DNA of 64,000 bases, from positions 9,367,203 through 9,431,202 of the forward strand of contig CM065189.1 in the NCBI GenBank assembly GCA_033026295.1, written 5' to 3'. The notes under the pieces are model-generated. The model made no database searches and was not told the origin of the DNA. It was given only the letters and a program-made list of their open reading frames with translations. Of this stretch, positions 1 through 11,142 are shown piece by piece; the stretch's first letter is position 1; every line of letters starts with the position of its first letter. The position numbers and the translations under genes were made by a program. Source of the DNA: Channa striata. Lineage: Eukaryota; Chordata; Actinopteri; Anabantiformes; Channidae.

Positions 1-1555
1 TACCAAGGTGCTCTCAACCCAACATCTACACGTGGTATATGGGTGGAAATTTAATGTTGTTCATGCATTGATCAGCAGGTGATTACTCCTAACTTGGTAA
101 ATCCCCTATTTTCTCTAGTTTTCACATTTTGCAGTAAAATATTTGAAATTCTAATTGATGGATTCACACAAAAACTCGTACACACACAGTTCCCTGATTT
201 ACCCTAATGACTTTTCTTCTGGCATGACTAGGATGTTAACACATTTTTTTTTTTTTGTTAGAGAACACAATGTCTTGACAACTATTGCTTTGAAATCTGG
301 TACAAACATTCATGGACGTCTGAGAATAAATTGACTGACTTGATCATTATCTAACAATGGCATATCCATGAACCCTAATAACTTTTCTGATTTCTCAAGT
401 AATTTTCTTGCAATGCCTATTAATGTGTAGTTAACATTGGAAATAAAATGTGACATCAACTAGTGGATCCATTGCTGCAAATTCTGGTAGAGACAGTCAT
501 AACTTTGATCCCTGTATCTTTCATCTAGCAGTCACATCAGTAAAAGAAAAAAATCTTAAAAGTTTGTGGAATACTTTTAACGGCTAAAATGAACACTGTC
601 TTCAAAACCTTTTCATGTCATTTAAGCATGTTAGCAGGCTAGAACTCTATCGAACTCTATCCTATGACGAGCTGTGAGCAGACACACAACATCACACCCG
701 TTGGGTCACCTGGGGCCTCCTGCAGACCCCACGGTGCCCGGGTACCACCCATCAACCCAACTCTAAGGATTTTCCCTGTGTGACACTGTACCCTGCTGCA
801 GACAAACGGCAAACTCCAGACGTTTTGTTCATGGATGAGGAAACGCTTCTTCGTCACCACCTGATCTCACTGGTTTGAAGTTAAAACGCCGTGCGACACA
901 TGTAACCTTAAGAGCTAAAACCTCTCTGTTGAGTGAAAACAGCGACAAACAGCCGTTTCTCCTTGAACCCTTATATCACCAAGTTGGCTTGTGCAGCTAC
1001 TGTGGCTTTTTTTTTGTTTTCCTATATTCGCACCTGCTGTTTAATGTATTTATTTTTGACAGATGACATTTTTTTTTACTCTGTAGATGAGCAGCTGTGT
1101 CAAAGTTCAGCGTGAGGGTAGCAGCCAGCACTCTAACAGTCTCGCAGCTGCCAGTGTTCTCCTTCCTTCTGCCGTTTCTCCATTGTTCCCCTGCCTCAGC
1201 AACAACAACACCATCAACATAATATACACGCAACATCTGAACTATCAAATATTTATGCAGCATTACTGTACATAGGGCCGCCGAAAGCCAACAAAACCAT
1301 ACATCTTCATAGGAAACGTTTACAGCTTTGTCATTTTTACTATACGCTACAATATCTGGGCTACAAGGCAACATTGCTGCTTATTGTCCATATGTGGTTT
1401 GACTCGCTGTAAATCTGCTGCACAGAATATGCAAGACTACCCAGCATGAATGTTATGGGAATATTAGAATAAAGGGATAAAAACCAGAAAAATATGGAGC
1501 GAACAGGGGAAGAGACTGAGTTTATGAATCTCGCTTTAGTGTTACCACATCATTC
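1..1555. other. Non-coding AT-rich sequence, no gene
   Basis: No frame here looks like a conserved protein. The longest open frame (minus strand, about 997-1374, 125 codons) has no recognisable domain. Visible small features are a poly-T run near 245-256, a perfect tandem duplication of a 10-mer (GAACTCTATC) at 642-661, and a short GC-rich patch around 690-760 inside otherwise AT-rich DNA. Confidence 0.7.
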
Positions 1556-1560
1556 ACAAG

Positions 1561-1785
1561 TCCTCCAGGCCAAATCCAGCTGTTCCCTCGTACTGTACCC
1601 ACTTCTCTGCGCTCCCCTCCTTTTTTTTTCCTTTGTGCTCTTCTTCCTTCCCGATTCCCAGCCGTGTTCCTATATTTTTAAGTTGCCCCACCTGTCTTTC
1701 AAACTCCCCGTCTCTCCTACTCTATCGCTCGCCCTTCTTCCCTCCCTGCCTCCCCTCCCTGCTCGGTCTTTCCCTTAATCCCGTC
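1561..1785. repeat. Polypyrimidine-rich tract
   Basis: About 225 bp with a strong C/T excess on the plus strand (runs such as CTCCCTGCCTCCCCTCCCTG). The 94-codon frame across it is a low-complexity Ser/Leu/Pro translation and is not a gene. A TG array follows about 170 bp downstream, an arrangement seen again at 29.0-29.6 kb and 56.6-57.1 kb. Confidence 0.6.
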
Positions 1786-1953
1786 CACAGTAGTTGAGTG
1801 ACAAACCTAATTGGAGTGCAGAGAGGGTCCAGTGGGAAACCAGACATGAAGCAAAAGAGACACTCACTTCTGTAAAGAAACATGCAACACAGAGAGACAG
1901 AGACAGTGATGGCCAGTCAAATAGACTAGTGGGAGAGAGGCAATCAAAGCCTG

Positions 1954-1986
<33 letters not shown>

Positions 1987-2000
1987 CATGTGTGTGTGTT
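1954..2000. repeat. (TG)n microsatellite
   Basis: About 14 uninterrupted TG units, then an imperfect continuation broken by GC and AT steps. Open frames through it read Cys-Val repeats and are artefacts. Confidence 0.97.
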
Positions 2001-2263
2001 TGAGAGAGTCTGCAAGTGAGTGATACCTTGTTTAGAGCTGAAATGTCAGGCTTGTGAAGTACACTCTGTCCCTATGGAAGCCATCACTCATCCTTATTTC
2101 AAACTTTCTGTTAATAAGCTGCATTATATTGCTTAGTTCTGCGTGAAATATAACACCACCTGCACGTTTTAGTCGCCGACGTTCGACCGCTGCCGCCCTG
2201 TTGCTGCGGTGTAGTCTCTCCTATGCTGTGTTTTACATTTACCGGCATTATTCCCCCCGTTCT

Positions 2264-2532
2264 CGGCAGCAGCACGGTGAAGCACCGCTTCTGGGAGAGC
2301 AGCTGGAGCTCTTCTTTGTGGAGTTCTCCATGTTGCTTGCGTAGGCTTTCCTCTGGATACTCGGGCTTCCTCCCACAGACATGCAGGTTAGGTTAATTGG
2401 CGAATCTAAATTGCCTGTAGGCGTGAATGAGAGTGTGAATGATTGTCTGTGTGTCAGCCCTCTGAGAGACTGGCGACCTGGCCCTTCGCAACCCTCTAAA
2501 GGCTAAGCAGATATAACTAATGGATGGATGGA
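2264..2532 (+). mobile_element. Interspersed repeat family A, nearly full copy with TGGA tail
   Basis: The order of blocks matches a very common teleost interspersed repeat: a GC-rich head with 'cagcacggtgaagcaccg', a block near 2340-2380 resembling 'ttcctcccacagacatgcag', the core 'ggttaattggcgaatc' at 2391, a block reading 'gagactggcgacctggccc' near 2466, and a tail of ATGGATGGATGG at 2520-2532. Colinear copies occur in this window at 7.34, 9.42, 15.4 (minus), 29.98 and 52.26 kb (minus). The tetranucleotide tail is typical of L2/CR1-type LINE 3' ends and of SINEs that borrow them. That assignment rests on memory of fish repeats; the family relationship within the window can be read directly. 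Confidence 0.75.
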
Positions 2533-3030
2533 TTCCTCCTCACATGTGTCAGCAGAGAAACTGGAGAAGTGACTTACTGGAGACAGTTTATCCTTGTGTT
2601 TTATACGAGTCTGTTTATGAAGGTTACTACAAGCACAAGGATGATTTAGTCCTTTTGTTATTAACAGAAAACCTTCTAAATCTAATAAGTAAACTCATAA
2701 TGAAAAGAAATTACTTTGGTCTCTATTAAATATTCCTTTTAGTACTAATTTTGTAAAATGATTATTTATTTGAACATTTCTGAGACCTCCAAGACACACG
2801 CAAATTTCAGCTTCTTTGTGACAGGCACAATCTTTCGGGTTGTACACAGTGTGTCTGAATGCTAAAGGCTGTTTAATATGTGCACTGAGAGGCTGTGTGA
2901 TAGCACATCCCTGGCAGACAAGAAATGACAACGACTCATAATGGTGGTTATGAAAAGCTTGGGTTTGCCCATGTCAAGTCAAAGATTAGAAGACTAGGAT
3001 GGATGCATTCACAGTCAGTGGCACGCAGTA
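2533..3030. other. Non-coding, nothing recognised
   Basis: AT-rich sequence. The short open frames on both strands show no domain or codon signal. Confidence 0.6.
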
Positions 3031-3054
3031 TGTGTGTGTGTGTGTGTGTGTGTG
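3031..3054. repeat. (TG)12 microsatellite
   Basis: Uninterrupted TG units, followed by a short GC-rich stretch at about 3055-3080. Confidence 0.97.
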
Positions 3055-3445
3055 GGAGCTCCAGGCGCCGGCCGTGGTTGGACCATCAAAGATGGTCTCA
3101 CACAAAGGATGAAAAAGGTTTCCATTTTGCGTTTTAGAGCGCACACACCATCCGCTGCAAATGCAAACACAAACAGAAAGCCACCCCAAAAAAAATCAAT
3201 GGTAGATAAATGATTAAACCTTAACTAAAGTCCCATCAAAGGAGACCAATATATTCTGACAACGCTCTCTATAGTTGAGCTGAGTGAAAACAGAGCAGTG
3301 TGTGCTTCAGTGGGATTTTGACCAGCTAAAGTCATTGAAAGATAAACGAAAAGAGCTATTGAAAGATGTTTAATGAAATAATTAGCTGTCAAAAGGCAGA
3401 CTGTGGAGCTGGCAAAGAATCCATCACAAGGAAGGGTAAAATCCC

Positions 3446-3640
3446 CCGGTTTACGTTATAATCCAAGCTTTCAGGGGCCCGGGTGATATGGGCCACTTTT
3501 TTTCTTCGACTGCATTTTGACTGGATTAATTGACAGGCCTGTCACAGGAGTGAAAGCTTGTTCTGGGCAGCTGGAAAGTCACGACCTAACAGGGGAAAGC
3601 TGCGGCTTTAATTTAACGGGCCGCACCACAGCCGATACTG
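3446..3640. promoter_or_regulatory. Candidate non-coding regulatory stretch with TGACAG palindrome
   Basis: The stretch contains a perfect 14-bp palindrome, TGACAGGCCTGTCA, at 3531-3544, directly preceded by GGATTAAT. TGACAG is the core recognised by MEIS/TGIF-type TALE homeodomain proteins, so the palindrome is two inverted half-sites abutting a homeodomain-like TTAAT core. Balanced base composition and absence of repeats make it a plausible conserved element. Function is inferred only; conservation cannot be tested from one sequence. Confidence 0.25.
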
Positions 3641-4870
3641 GTTCTAGAAATCAAAGAGTCTGCATGAGTTTTACATGTGCGTGTCTATGTTTAGTACATT
3701 GAATTTGACTTGTAGCATTTGAAATCATACAGCTGAGGCGTTTTTTTCCTTTGAACGACCAAAACAAGGTTCGTGTGTGTTCCCAAAGTTGCGACTTCCT
3801 GGTTTCCACTTTCGTAAATGCTACCTGACCATCTGAAGAGTCACATTCCGCTCTGCAACGCTGCAACATAATGTCCTTCCTTGAACCTGGTCTTATCCCG
3901 GTGGTTTTTGAGAGTGAGTGGTAAATTCAAAGCCTGGGAAAACCTTCTTTAGGCTTTTGAAGTTCCCAGGCCTGTTTGCGTGAAATCAATCACAGGCACC
4001 TTTTTCAAATGCCTCACTTCAAAGTGCTGTCCTGTCCCACTGCTGCTGCTAAGGCCTCCCTCCATTTTCATCAGTGGCACTCAGAGATTGGTGCCTCTCG
4101 GTTCTTAAGGAAGATTCTGTTCTTTGATTACGCTTCCTCTGGTTGAGGAATTGTTAAAAATAACTGACCCTAGGTGCATTATTTAACTACTCCTACCATG
4201 ACCTCGAGGGAAAGAAGGGAGTAAGAGGAGAGTGCATACTGTAAGTGACAGGCTTATTGAGATATTTCATAGCTGCGTGCGTTAGTGAACCTTCGCTCAC
4301 CCATTGCAAGATCCAAAAAAACGTTTTGCAGCTGTGCTATGTCCTTGTCTGGAAGTTCCATCCTCCCCCCGCTTGGTTCTACAGTATTACATTTTTTTTA
4401 AGGGTCACACATACTGATGTTGTTGTAATTGGTCTCCTGTGTGCAGATGTTGCTAGAACATTTGGAGCGCCTCAAGGCCCCGGATCTCTGTGTCTGCGTT
4501 CGCTTCTGTACAAACAGGTGTTGTGGGAGCCGAAAAAGGAGGTGTGAAACAGCACAAAGACAACAATGGATGTACAGCACGGGTTCACAGAAAACCATTC
4601 CCACTGTTGATGTACAAGCTATTTCACGTCTGTTTCATAAATTATTAACAGCAGTGCTCTTTTGTGTTTCCCAGAACAACAACAACAATTGAGACAAATG
4701 AGGAAAACTGGGGATAAGGGTACAGCATGTGAGAGGCTAAACACTGGTTTGATATCACTTGATATGATAAAACGTTTTGATCTTATTTGGATCATATTAC
4801 TGTATCATAGATCTGAATAAAACATGCATTTACATGTTATGGTTTTGTCGCACAATCTGACTTTTAAATA
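3641..4870. other. Non-coding, nothing recognised
   Basis: Unique-looking sequence with no persuasive open frame. Frames of 87-100 codons around 4245-4692 have no domain and no supporting context. Confidence 0.6.
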
Positions 4871-4879
4871 AGATTCACA

Positions 4880-5575
4880 CAGTTTTAATTAGGGTCAGGA
4901 TTTTGGAGGAGGCCGTTCAAAAAGCATAATAGTAGCCTGCTTTATCCATTCAACACGCAGCTCCAATGTGTGTTTGGGACCATTGTCCTGCTGATGCACC
5001 TAAATGTGTCCAAGTTATAACCAGTTTATAACCAGTTTGTGTTCAAACATATCAGCTGAAAAATTCCGAGCTAGTCGTCTCTTTTCAATAATCCGCCCAC
5101 TCTATGCAATGCAACCAGTCCACTGGCAGGAAAACAGCCTCAAAGCAGGATGTTACCAGCACCGTGCTTAACGGTAGGAACAGTGTTCTTGGGGCTGAAC
5201 GCTTTCAGCTTTACTTCTCCAAACACTTCCGGTGTTTGTGGCCAATTAATTTTTGTCTCCTTCCTCCAGAAGGTTTTTTCTTTGTGCGAGTGGTCAGATA
5301 AAAGTTTTCAGTTTTGGAGCATGGAGCTTCTTTCTTGGACAGCAGCCTTTCAGTCTATGGCCATTTAAAACTTTCTAGACTTTGGACGGTGACACTGTTG
5401 TTCCAGTTTTAACCAGTTTTTGTCAGACCTGGCAACAGCACGGTTGGTTGCTGGGTTGTCCCAAGAAATATGAATTTGATCTTCTTCTAGACCATGGAAA
5501 GTGGCTACACCTTCCAGTAACTTGTATTTTATTGCAGTTGTTTGAACCGGCTCATTCATGATCTCTTAAAGAAAG
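4880..5575 (-). pseudogene. Degenerate Tc1-like transposase, minus strand
   Basis: Read on the minus strand, the region encodes broken Tc1/mariner transposase. The N-side segment (5365-5559) is open for 64 codons. It is followed by a stop, then by FWRKETKI (about 5245-5270), then by PKNTVPTVKHGAGNILL plus a stop and GCF (about 5130-5205), the hallmark block before the second catalytic segment. QQDNGPKHT lies at about 4968-4995 and keeps the second catalytic Asp. The first catalytic Asp of the family's WSDETK motif is Lys (codon 5260-5262). The usual SPDLNPIE end is not intact. Stops and frame changes make it inactive. Identity with Tc1 is well supported; the exact subfamily is not determined. 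Confidence 0.8.
5017..5040. repeat. Short tandem duplication
   Basis: TATAACCAGTT occurs twice in tandem inside the Tc1 relic, probably replication slippage after insertion. Confidence 0.7.
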
Positions 5576-6044
5576 TTAAGTGGCCCTGGGCTCAGCATAT
5601 TAAAAGACATTTTGGAACTTTCAGCACCAGTGAATTAATAAATTAGTAGGCTCACAGGTATGTGTAGTTTTGACAATGGATGTATAATTTTGAGCTTAGG
5701 TTAATATCTCAAAAACCCAAATAGATTAAATCCTATGCTCCAAATTATCGGGTTTTCATTAAAGTTGTGTGCTTCACAATCATTCTGCTTCAGCAAAAAA
5801 AAAGGGAACTTTTTCCAATAAATCATTTAAAACCCATCGTTGCTATGACATCCGTGTCCATGTGAGCGAATTTAAACTTACAACTGCAGCTGTACATATT
5901 TTGCAGCAGTGTTATGAATCCACAAACTGACCCTCATGTCCCTCAGGTTTGTGAATGCTGCTCCATGCACCGGCTCACTTGTGCATGCACAGCATTTGTA
6001 GGGGCTCCATGTTACCAACTGCTATTCATTCCTTATTGTGAATA
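5576..6044. other. Non-coding, possibly the 5' flank of the Tc1 relic
   Basis: AT-rich. The first 200 bp could belong to the Tc1-like element whose transposase lies to the left, but I could not identify an inverted terminus. Confidence 0.4.
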
Positions 6045-6066
6045 TGTATATATATATATATATATA
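6045..6066. repeat. (TA)n microsatellite
   Basis: Eleven TA units, preceded by TG. Confidence 0.95.
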
Positions 6067-6639
6067 AAACACTGCCTGTGTGTGTAGCTGCTACATTACC
6101 CTACTCTGATATTGTAACAGCCAGGACCAGATTCTAATCGTCTTGACTGCACGCTGCTCGGCTTTAGAGGTAACGCTCAGTTAGGTTACTAATGTAGTTA
6201 TCAGGGCGCACTGGCATCCTGCATTTGCCTAAATATCAACTGGCTTGCAACAAAATCAAGGAATAGTAAGGTGCTTGTGATGAGGGCCTACGTTATAATC
6301 TTAAAAATATGCATATGTTTAACCTATTTACATTGAAGGACATGCTGGTGTGCACATTCACACACACAAAGTCAGTAAATGGTTTGAATCCGAGTGTCTT
6401 GGCCATGATAAAGGGCCATCAGGTGTCCTGCCGTGTTGTCCGCATGTCTAAGGATCCTTGAGTTAAATCGCTTTGGCGCTCTCTCTGCACTGTCTGTATT
6501 CTGCTCTAAAGGGAAAGGGAAACCTTGAGCTGGAGGGTCTGTTTCACACAAACACATGGGCATACAAGTGGACATACATGCACACACTTGTCCACCAGGG
6601 AGTCTCATTCACACGCTGGACTTGTATTCTGAGAGCGAG
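6067..6639. other. Non-coding, nothing recognised
   Basis: No repeat family or exon-like frame seen. Confidence 0.55.
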
Positions 6640-6850
6640 CAACCTCGCTCCTTTCGCTTTCTTTCTTTCCCCTTGCTTCTCACTTCAGTGTCATCAAGGG
6701 GATTCAATTTTTTTTTGTCTCTAGACGGATTGTGCATTTCTCTGTGTCCATCTGTCTCTTCACTTGTCTTGGCTTCTGCATATCTTTTGCTCTCCTCCTC
6801 TCCGCCTGACTCTCCCTCACTCCGTCTGTTTGCCATCTATCTTCCTCTAA
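6640..6850. repeat. Pyrimidine-rich tract
   Basis: C/T-rich plus strand with CTTTCTTTCC-type runs. The overlapping frames on both strands (107 codons plus, 75 codons minus) are low-complexity products of the bias. Confidence 0.5.
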
Positions 6851-7342
6851 ATGTACTGAATTGTAGACTTAAGAGGTAAATTCAGTTCAGATTACAGCCA
6901 CAGAAATGACAGACTAAATTTCTGTTTCTCTCAGTCTCTCTCCTTTTTCTTTCTCCCCTCATATTTGTCTGCACCTGAGCATGAAATCACATTGGCTAGC
7001 TATTGAACTCTGGACATCAATATGACACATGAAGACACATGGAGTGATTTATTTATATGTAATGAATTTAGAGCAGCAGTCTGGTGGGGTAAAAAAGAAA
7101 AGACGAAAGGTTCAAAGCTTCAGAAGTTTGAAGGCACAAGAGAAGAACCTTCTTCATAACTTACACAGTGTGTACACGTCTATCCATCCATCCATCCACT
7201 GAATGGGAGTATCAGTAGAGAAGGTTCCCTACCACCTACTGCCGTACTTATTCTTTATGAGACGTGGGAAATTGGAAACCTCCAGCAGCCTTCATAAACA
7301 TCACATCTGAGTACATACTTTTAAAGATGACAGGGTCTTAGG
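6851..7342. other. Non-coding, with a short (TCCA)n at 7181-7198
   Basis: Only a short tetranucleotide run (TATCCATCCATCCATCCA) stands out. It could be an isolated tail of a minus-strand family A copy, but no body is attached. Confidence 0.5.
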
Positions 7343-7550
7343 GGCAGCATGGTAATGAATGGGTTAGAACCGCCGCGTCACACCGAAGTCCACCGAGTCC
7401 ACTCAGCGTTTTTACCTACCTGGGTGGACTTTGCATGTTCCGTGCTCGCATCGCTGTTTCCAAGGTACTTTGGTTTGATCCTACAATCAAAAGACATGCA
7501 GTTCGGTTAACTGGTGACTGGTGACCGGCCCTGTCCAGGATGTACCTCAC
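7343..7550 (+). mobile_element. Family A repeat, diverged copy without tail
   Basis: The head 'ggggcagcatggtaatg' and 'gaaccgccgcgtcacaccga', then a middle 'tgcatgttccgtgc' and 'gacatgcagttcggttaactgg' near 7493, then 'ggccctgtccaggatgtacc' follow the block order of the copy at 2264. The TGGA tail and final third are missing. Confidence 0.6.
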
Positions 7551-9419
7551 TAACAGCTGGGAGAGATGACCCTAAACATAGGGAAGTATTTTTAACCCAT
7601 CTTGTGATCAAACAATTTCTCTTTGATGTGCATAAAACAACCCGTAAGGATTTATCGTTGTGCCAAAACCAAACGCCAATGAAAGTCAACAAATCCTCAA
7701 CCTTAACACCCATATGGGTAGTTCGTCCCCCACCCTATCAACAAGGTGACTGCTAAAACTACATTTGCTACAGACGCACCATCTTTTCACATCTATGTTG
7801 GTCATTTTCCTCTGCTGGTAGAATTTACTTACTTGGTTGTATTTTCCATGACAGTTTTTCCAACGTAAGCGATCCGTCTATCTATCTATCTTAAAAGTTA
7901 TATTTTAGTATTTCAAATAAAAACTTGAACATCTGCTTCTTCTGTATCCCTGAAAGAGACCATTGTTTCAATATCTATACACTTTTGCTTAAAACTATTG
8001 CTTAAATTAATAAACACAGTTTTAAAACAATGTCCCATCTGTTCTTCAAGTACAGGTGCTGGGCAGTAATAGGGGGACAATTGCATACTAATTCAAAACA
8101 CCCAGAAAGCAAGGTTAACATTAATATTCAGATAAAATTTCTAATGCACTTGCAAGAGTTGGGTGAGCAAAGGTCCTACTGTTAGCCGCCTAGATTTCAG
8201 CAGTAGCCGTGATGTTTGAATGATTTTTGCTTTTAAAAATTGAAACCAGGCATGACCAGTGAGGTCAGTGGCTCTCCGAAAAAATATCATGCTTTTACAA
8301 CAAGCCTTTCATCTCAGGTCTCAGAGTGATCTCAGGTATTATAGTCTAAGACACTTAGTCGAACACAGAGTCTCAGATATAAAATATAAACATGCATGCA
8401 GTCTAACAAAAGCAGTGCCCACATTAATGATTCTGAGAAGACAGAGAATCATGCAACATTTATCAGACTACAGCAAGACTTCCACAGTCTTTTTATCTTT
8501 TCTGTGCCTCCAACTACGTCTATAGAATTACACTGGACCTAGTTTTGTGTAATTTAGGATTAGAGGAGCCTAAGTGACTTTACTCAAACATGTCTCTCAA
8601 GAAACTACAGTATGACATTACTGTCTATCTCTGGTAGACTTTCGAGGAATTTATATTGATGCCTTCAAGACCGAAAGATCCACCAGATGAGATAGACACA
8701 TGCTTGTTTGAGGAGAAATTGAAAATAGGACGTCCTGTCCTTCCTGTTGCACTGCTCAATAAAACTGTATTTTTAGATATTGAGAATTTATAATTTAATT
8801 AAAATGTTCATGTTCCTTATGCAGCTGTACTCTGATAGTGTGCGGCTCCATATACAGTGGATGCTGGAGCACTATTATTGGTGATTGCCACTGAGCTTAG
8901 AATCGGCATGGTCCGCAGTCACTGACGTTCACGGGACATCAGTGACTTAATTATCATTTAAATATCAACTCACTGGCCTTTTGTCACCTAATTTCCATAA
9001 AACTCAAGCTTCTTTCCACAGCTCTTGACAGTCTAGGAGCATTTGGTGTTTGTGCAGTATGGCACTAAAAAAACTACACAAATGTTTATATATTTGGGTC
9101 AATTACTATGGAAGGTTGTACTGTAGGTGTGACGCCGTAATAACAAACGCACGAGTCTGCAGTTTCCCAATGGTTTTGCTTTTTGAAGCCTGCAGGAGCT
9201 TTGGGCCCCTCTCACCACTCACTCATGGTCATTTGCAGCAAACACTGGCAATAGTTCTCTGTGAAACATCTAAACCCAATTCAGGCTACCTGTTGATCAC
9301 CAAATACACAAATGATCACCTAAACAAAGTGAAGGCAAGTAGTTCTCGATGGACTAGAAACCCCAAACGACATCAATGACATTTGGACAGATGCAAGAGC
9401 ACTGCGATTTTGTCTGTAT
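7551..9419. other. Non-coding, nothing recognised
   Basis: AT-rich. Only short frames without features; the longest are 88 codons at 8259-8525 and 109 codons at 9050-9379. A small TCTA run lies near 7876. Confidence 0.6.
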
Positions 9420-9492
9420 GTCCTGCTGGTGACCTGTCCAGTGTGCCCCCCGCCTCCTGCACAGTGACAGGTGGGATATAGTCTCTAGCCAC
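9420..9492 (+). mobile_element. Family A repeat fragment
   Basis: The block 'ggtgacctgtccagtgtgcc', a CCCGCCTCC run and 'gtgggatatagtctctag' match the 3' third of the family (compare 30021-30085). No tail is left. Confidence 0.55.
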
Positions 9493-11116
9493 GGCCCTGA
9501 ACAATATCAGTGATTACAGGTGATGGTTGAAGGCTTTATGGTCCACGCTTTGTGAAAAACAAACAAGAAGGAATTAGAATGTTGACAACGCCTCCCTCGA
9601 CTTATTAAGACATTATGAGTAATTGGAGATGTTGTCGCTGTCTTTCATAATTCACTGCGCTTCACCCACGAGTCCAGGTGCATCTTCGTGCCATGTTTTT
9701 TAAAAATGCCCTGAAGGCTTCCTTCAGATAGCACATGTGATAATGCCTCTGGCCGCAGCTGTCACTGGTGCAGAGGCAAAACGAGGGACATTGTTGGAGC
9801 GCAGTGATAACTGAACAGTCAAGCGCATGCTGTCCGGGGTGTGAGTACGGCAGCAATTTGTTGCATGTGGGACTCAAAGACACACCAACGAACCAACGGT
9901 CATTTTTGTCAGCTGCCAGAAAAAGTTTACCGTGGAAATCCCAAAAATTCAATGCTAAATTTGTCTTTTTAACTTACAAGACAAAAACAAAAAAATTAAA
10001 GCCAATTTACAAACACATTTACTCCCCAATTTGTCTTTGAAATTGCATAAAATAACATCTGATATTTTTGGTTTTCTTGTTTTTATTTTGAAATTGGCCA
10101 TTTAATTTTTTTGTTTCTTTCTTAATAAAAACAGTACACATACTTAGCATGTTCACAATAACCCTTTTATGAGGGCATAATATGCCAGCGTTCTGTTTAC
10201 AGCTTGTTTTTCTCTCCATAAGTAGCGACAGCATTCATTAAACCTGGACTAAGGTCAGAAAAATAGCAACATGACACAGTGTGACTGTGCAAACTATTAG
10301 TAAATCTTTATGTCTGTTACAGTCTGTTATGAAGCAAATTAATGCTGAATTCTCCAGTCAGACACTATGCCCCTGCAAGTCAACAACCATGTGTTTAATC
10401 CACTCCAATTTTTCTGTATGATACACAAGCAAATGGACAAAAATAAAATACGCAACTCTGCAGTAGGTCCTTAATATGTCCGAAACATTCTGCAGCAGCC
10501 TCTGTAAACATGGGCATCGGTATGTTTCAGTTTTATCTCGCGCTATAGTTAATGAACCTGAAGACAGCATGCATAGCCATCAGCATAAGGCTGAATACAC
10601 ACAAATGCAATTACGGGACGCAGAATATACACAATCCCCATAAATACACTGAGTTTAAAAGACGTATCAAGGCAAAGACATGCAGGAGCCTGCAGGGACA
10701 GAGTCACATAATGAGCCAAATCTGAAATGTGTGAATATGACAACAAAATCCATCAGCGCATTCTCAAGGCCCATCTCACCCCCTTCCCGCCTTCCCACTG
10801 ACTATCTCGGTCTTTCCTTATCTTCTTCACATGCACACATGATTTATCTAATCACAATACCAAAAATCAACTGAAACTTCTGAAAGTTGTGCTGTCGCAG
10901 ATACCCCCAGACTATTCCAAGTACGAGCCTGTGTGTGCACATGTGAGTCTGTGTGTGTGCATAAATCTACTCCCTCAGTCATGGCCTAATTGGAGTTTCT
11001 GAAACAGGGGACATGGCGATGTGAAGTGCTAATTTGATTTGTGTTTGTGGCTCTCTGAGAATGGCTTGATGGAACTGATGCAATTAGTGGTAACACAATT
11101 GTGTCTTTGTTTCTTT
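9493..11116. other. Non-coding, nothing recognised
   Basis: Plain AT-rich sequence. Overlapping short frames on both strands do not resemble exons. Confidence 0.6.
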
Positions 11117-11142
11117 TGTGTGTGTGTGTGTGTGTGTGTGTG
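11117..11142. repeat. (TG)13 microsatellite
   Basis: Uninterrupted TG units. A GA-rich patch follows at about 11278-11310. Confidence 0.95.
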
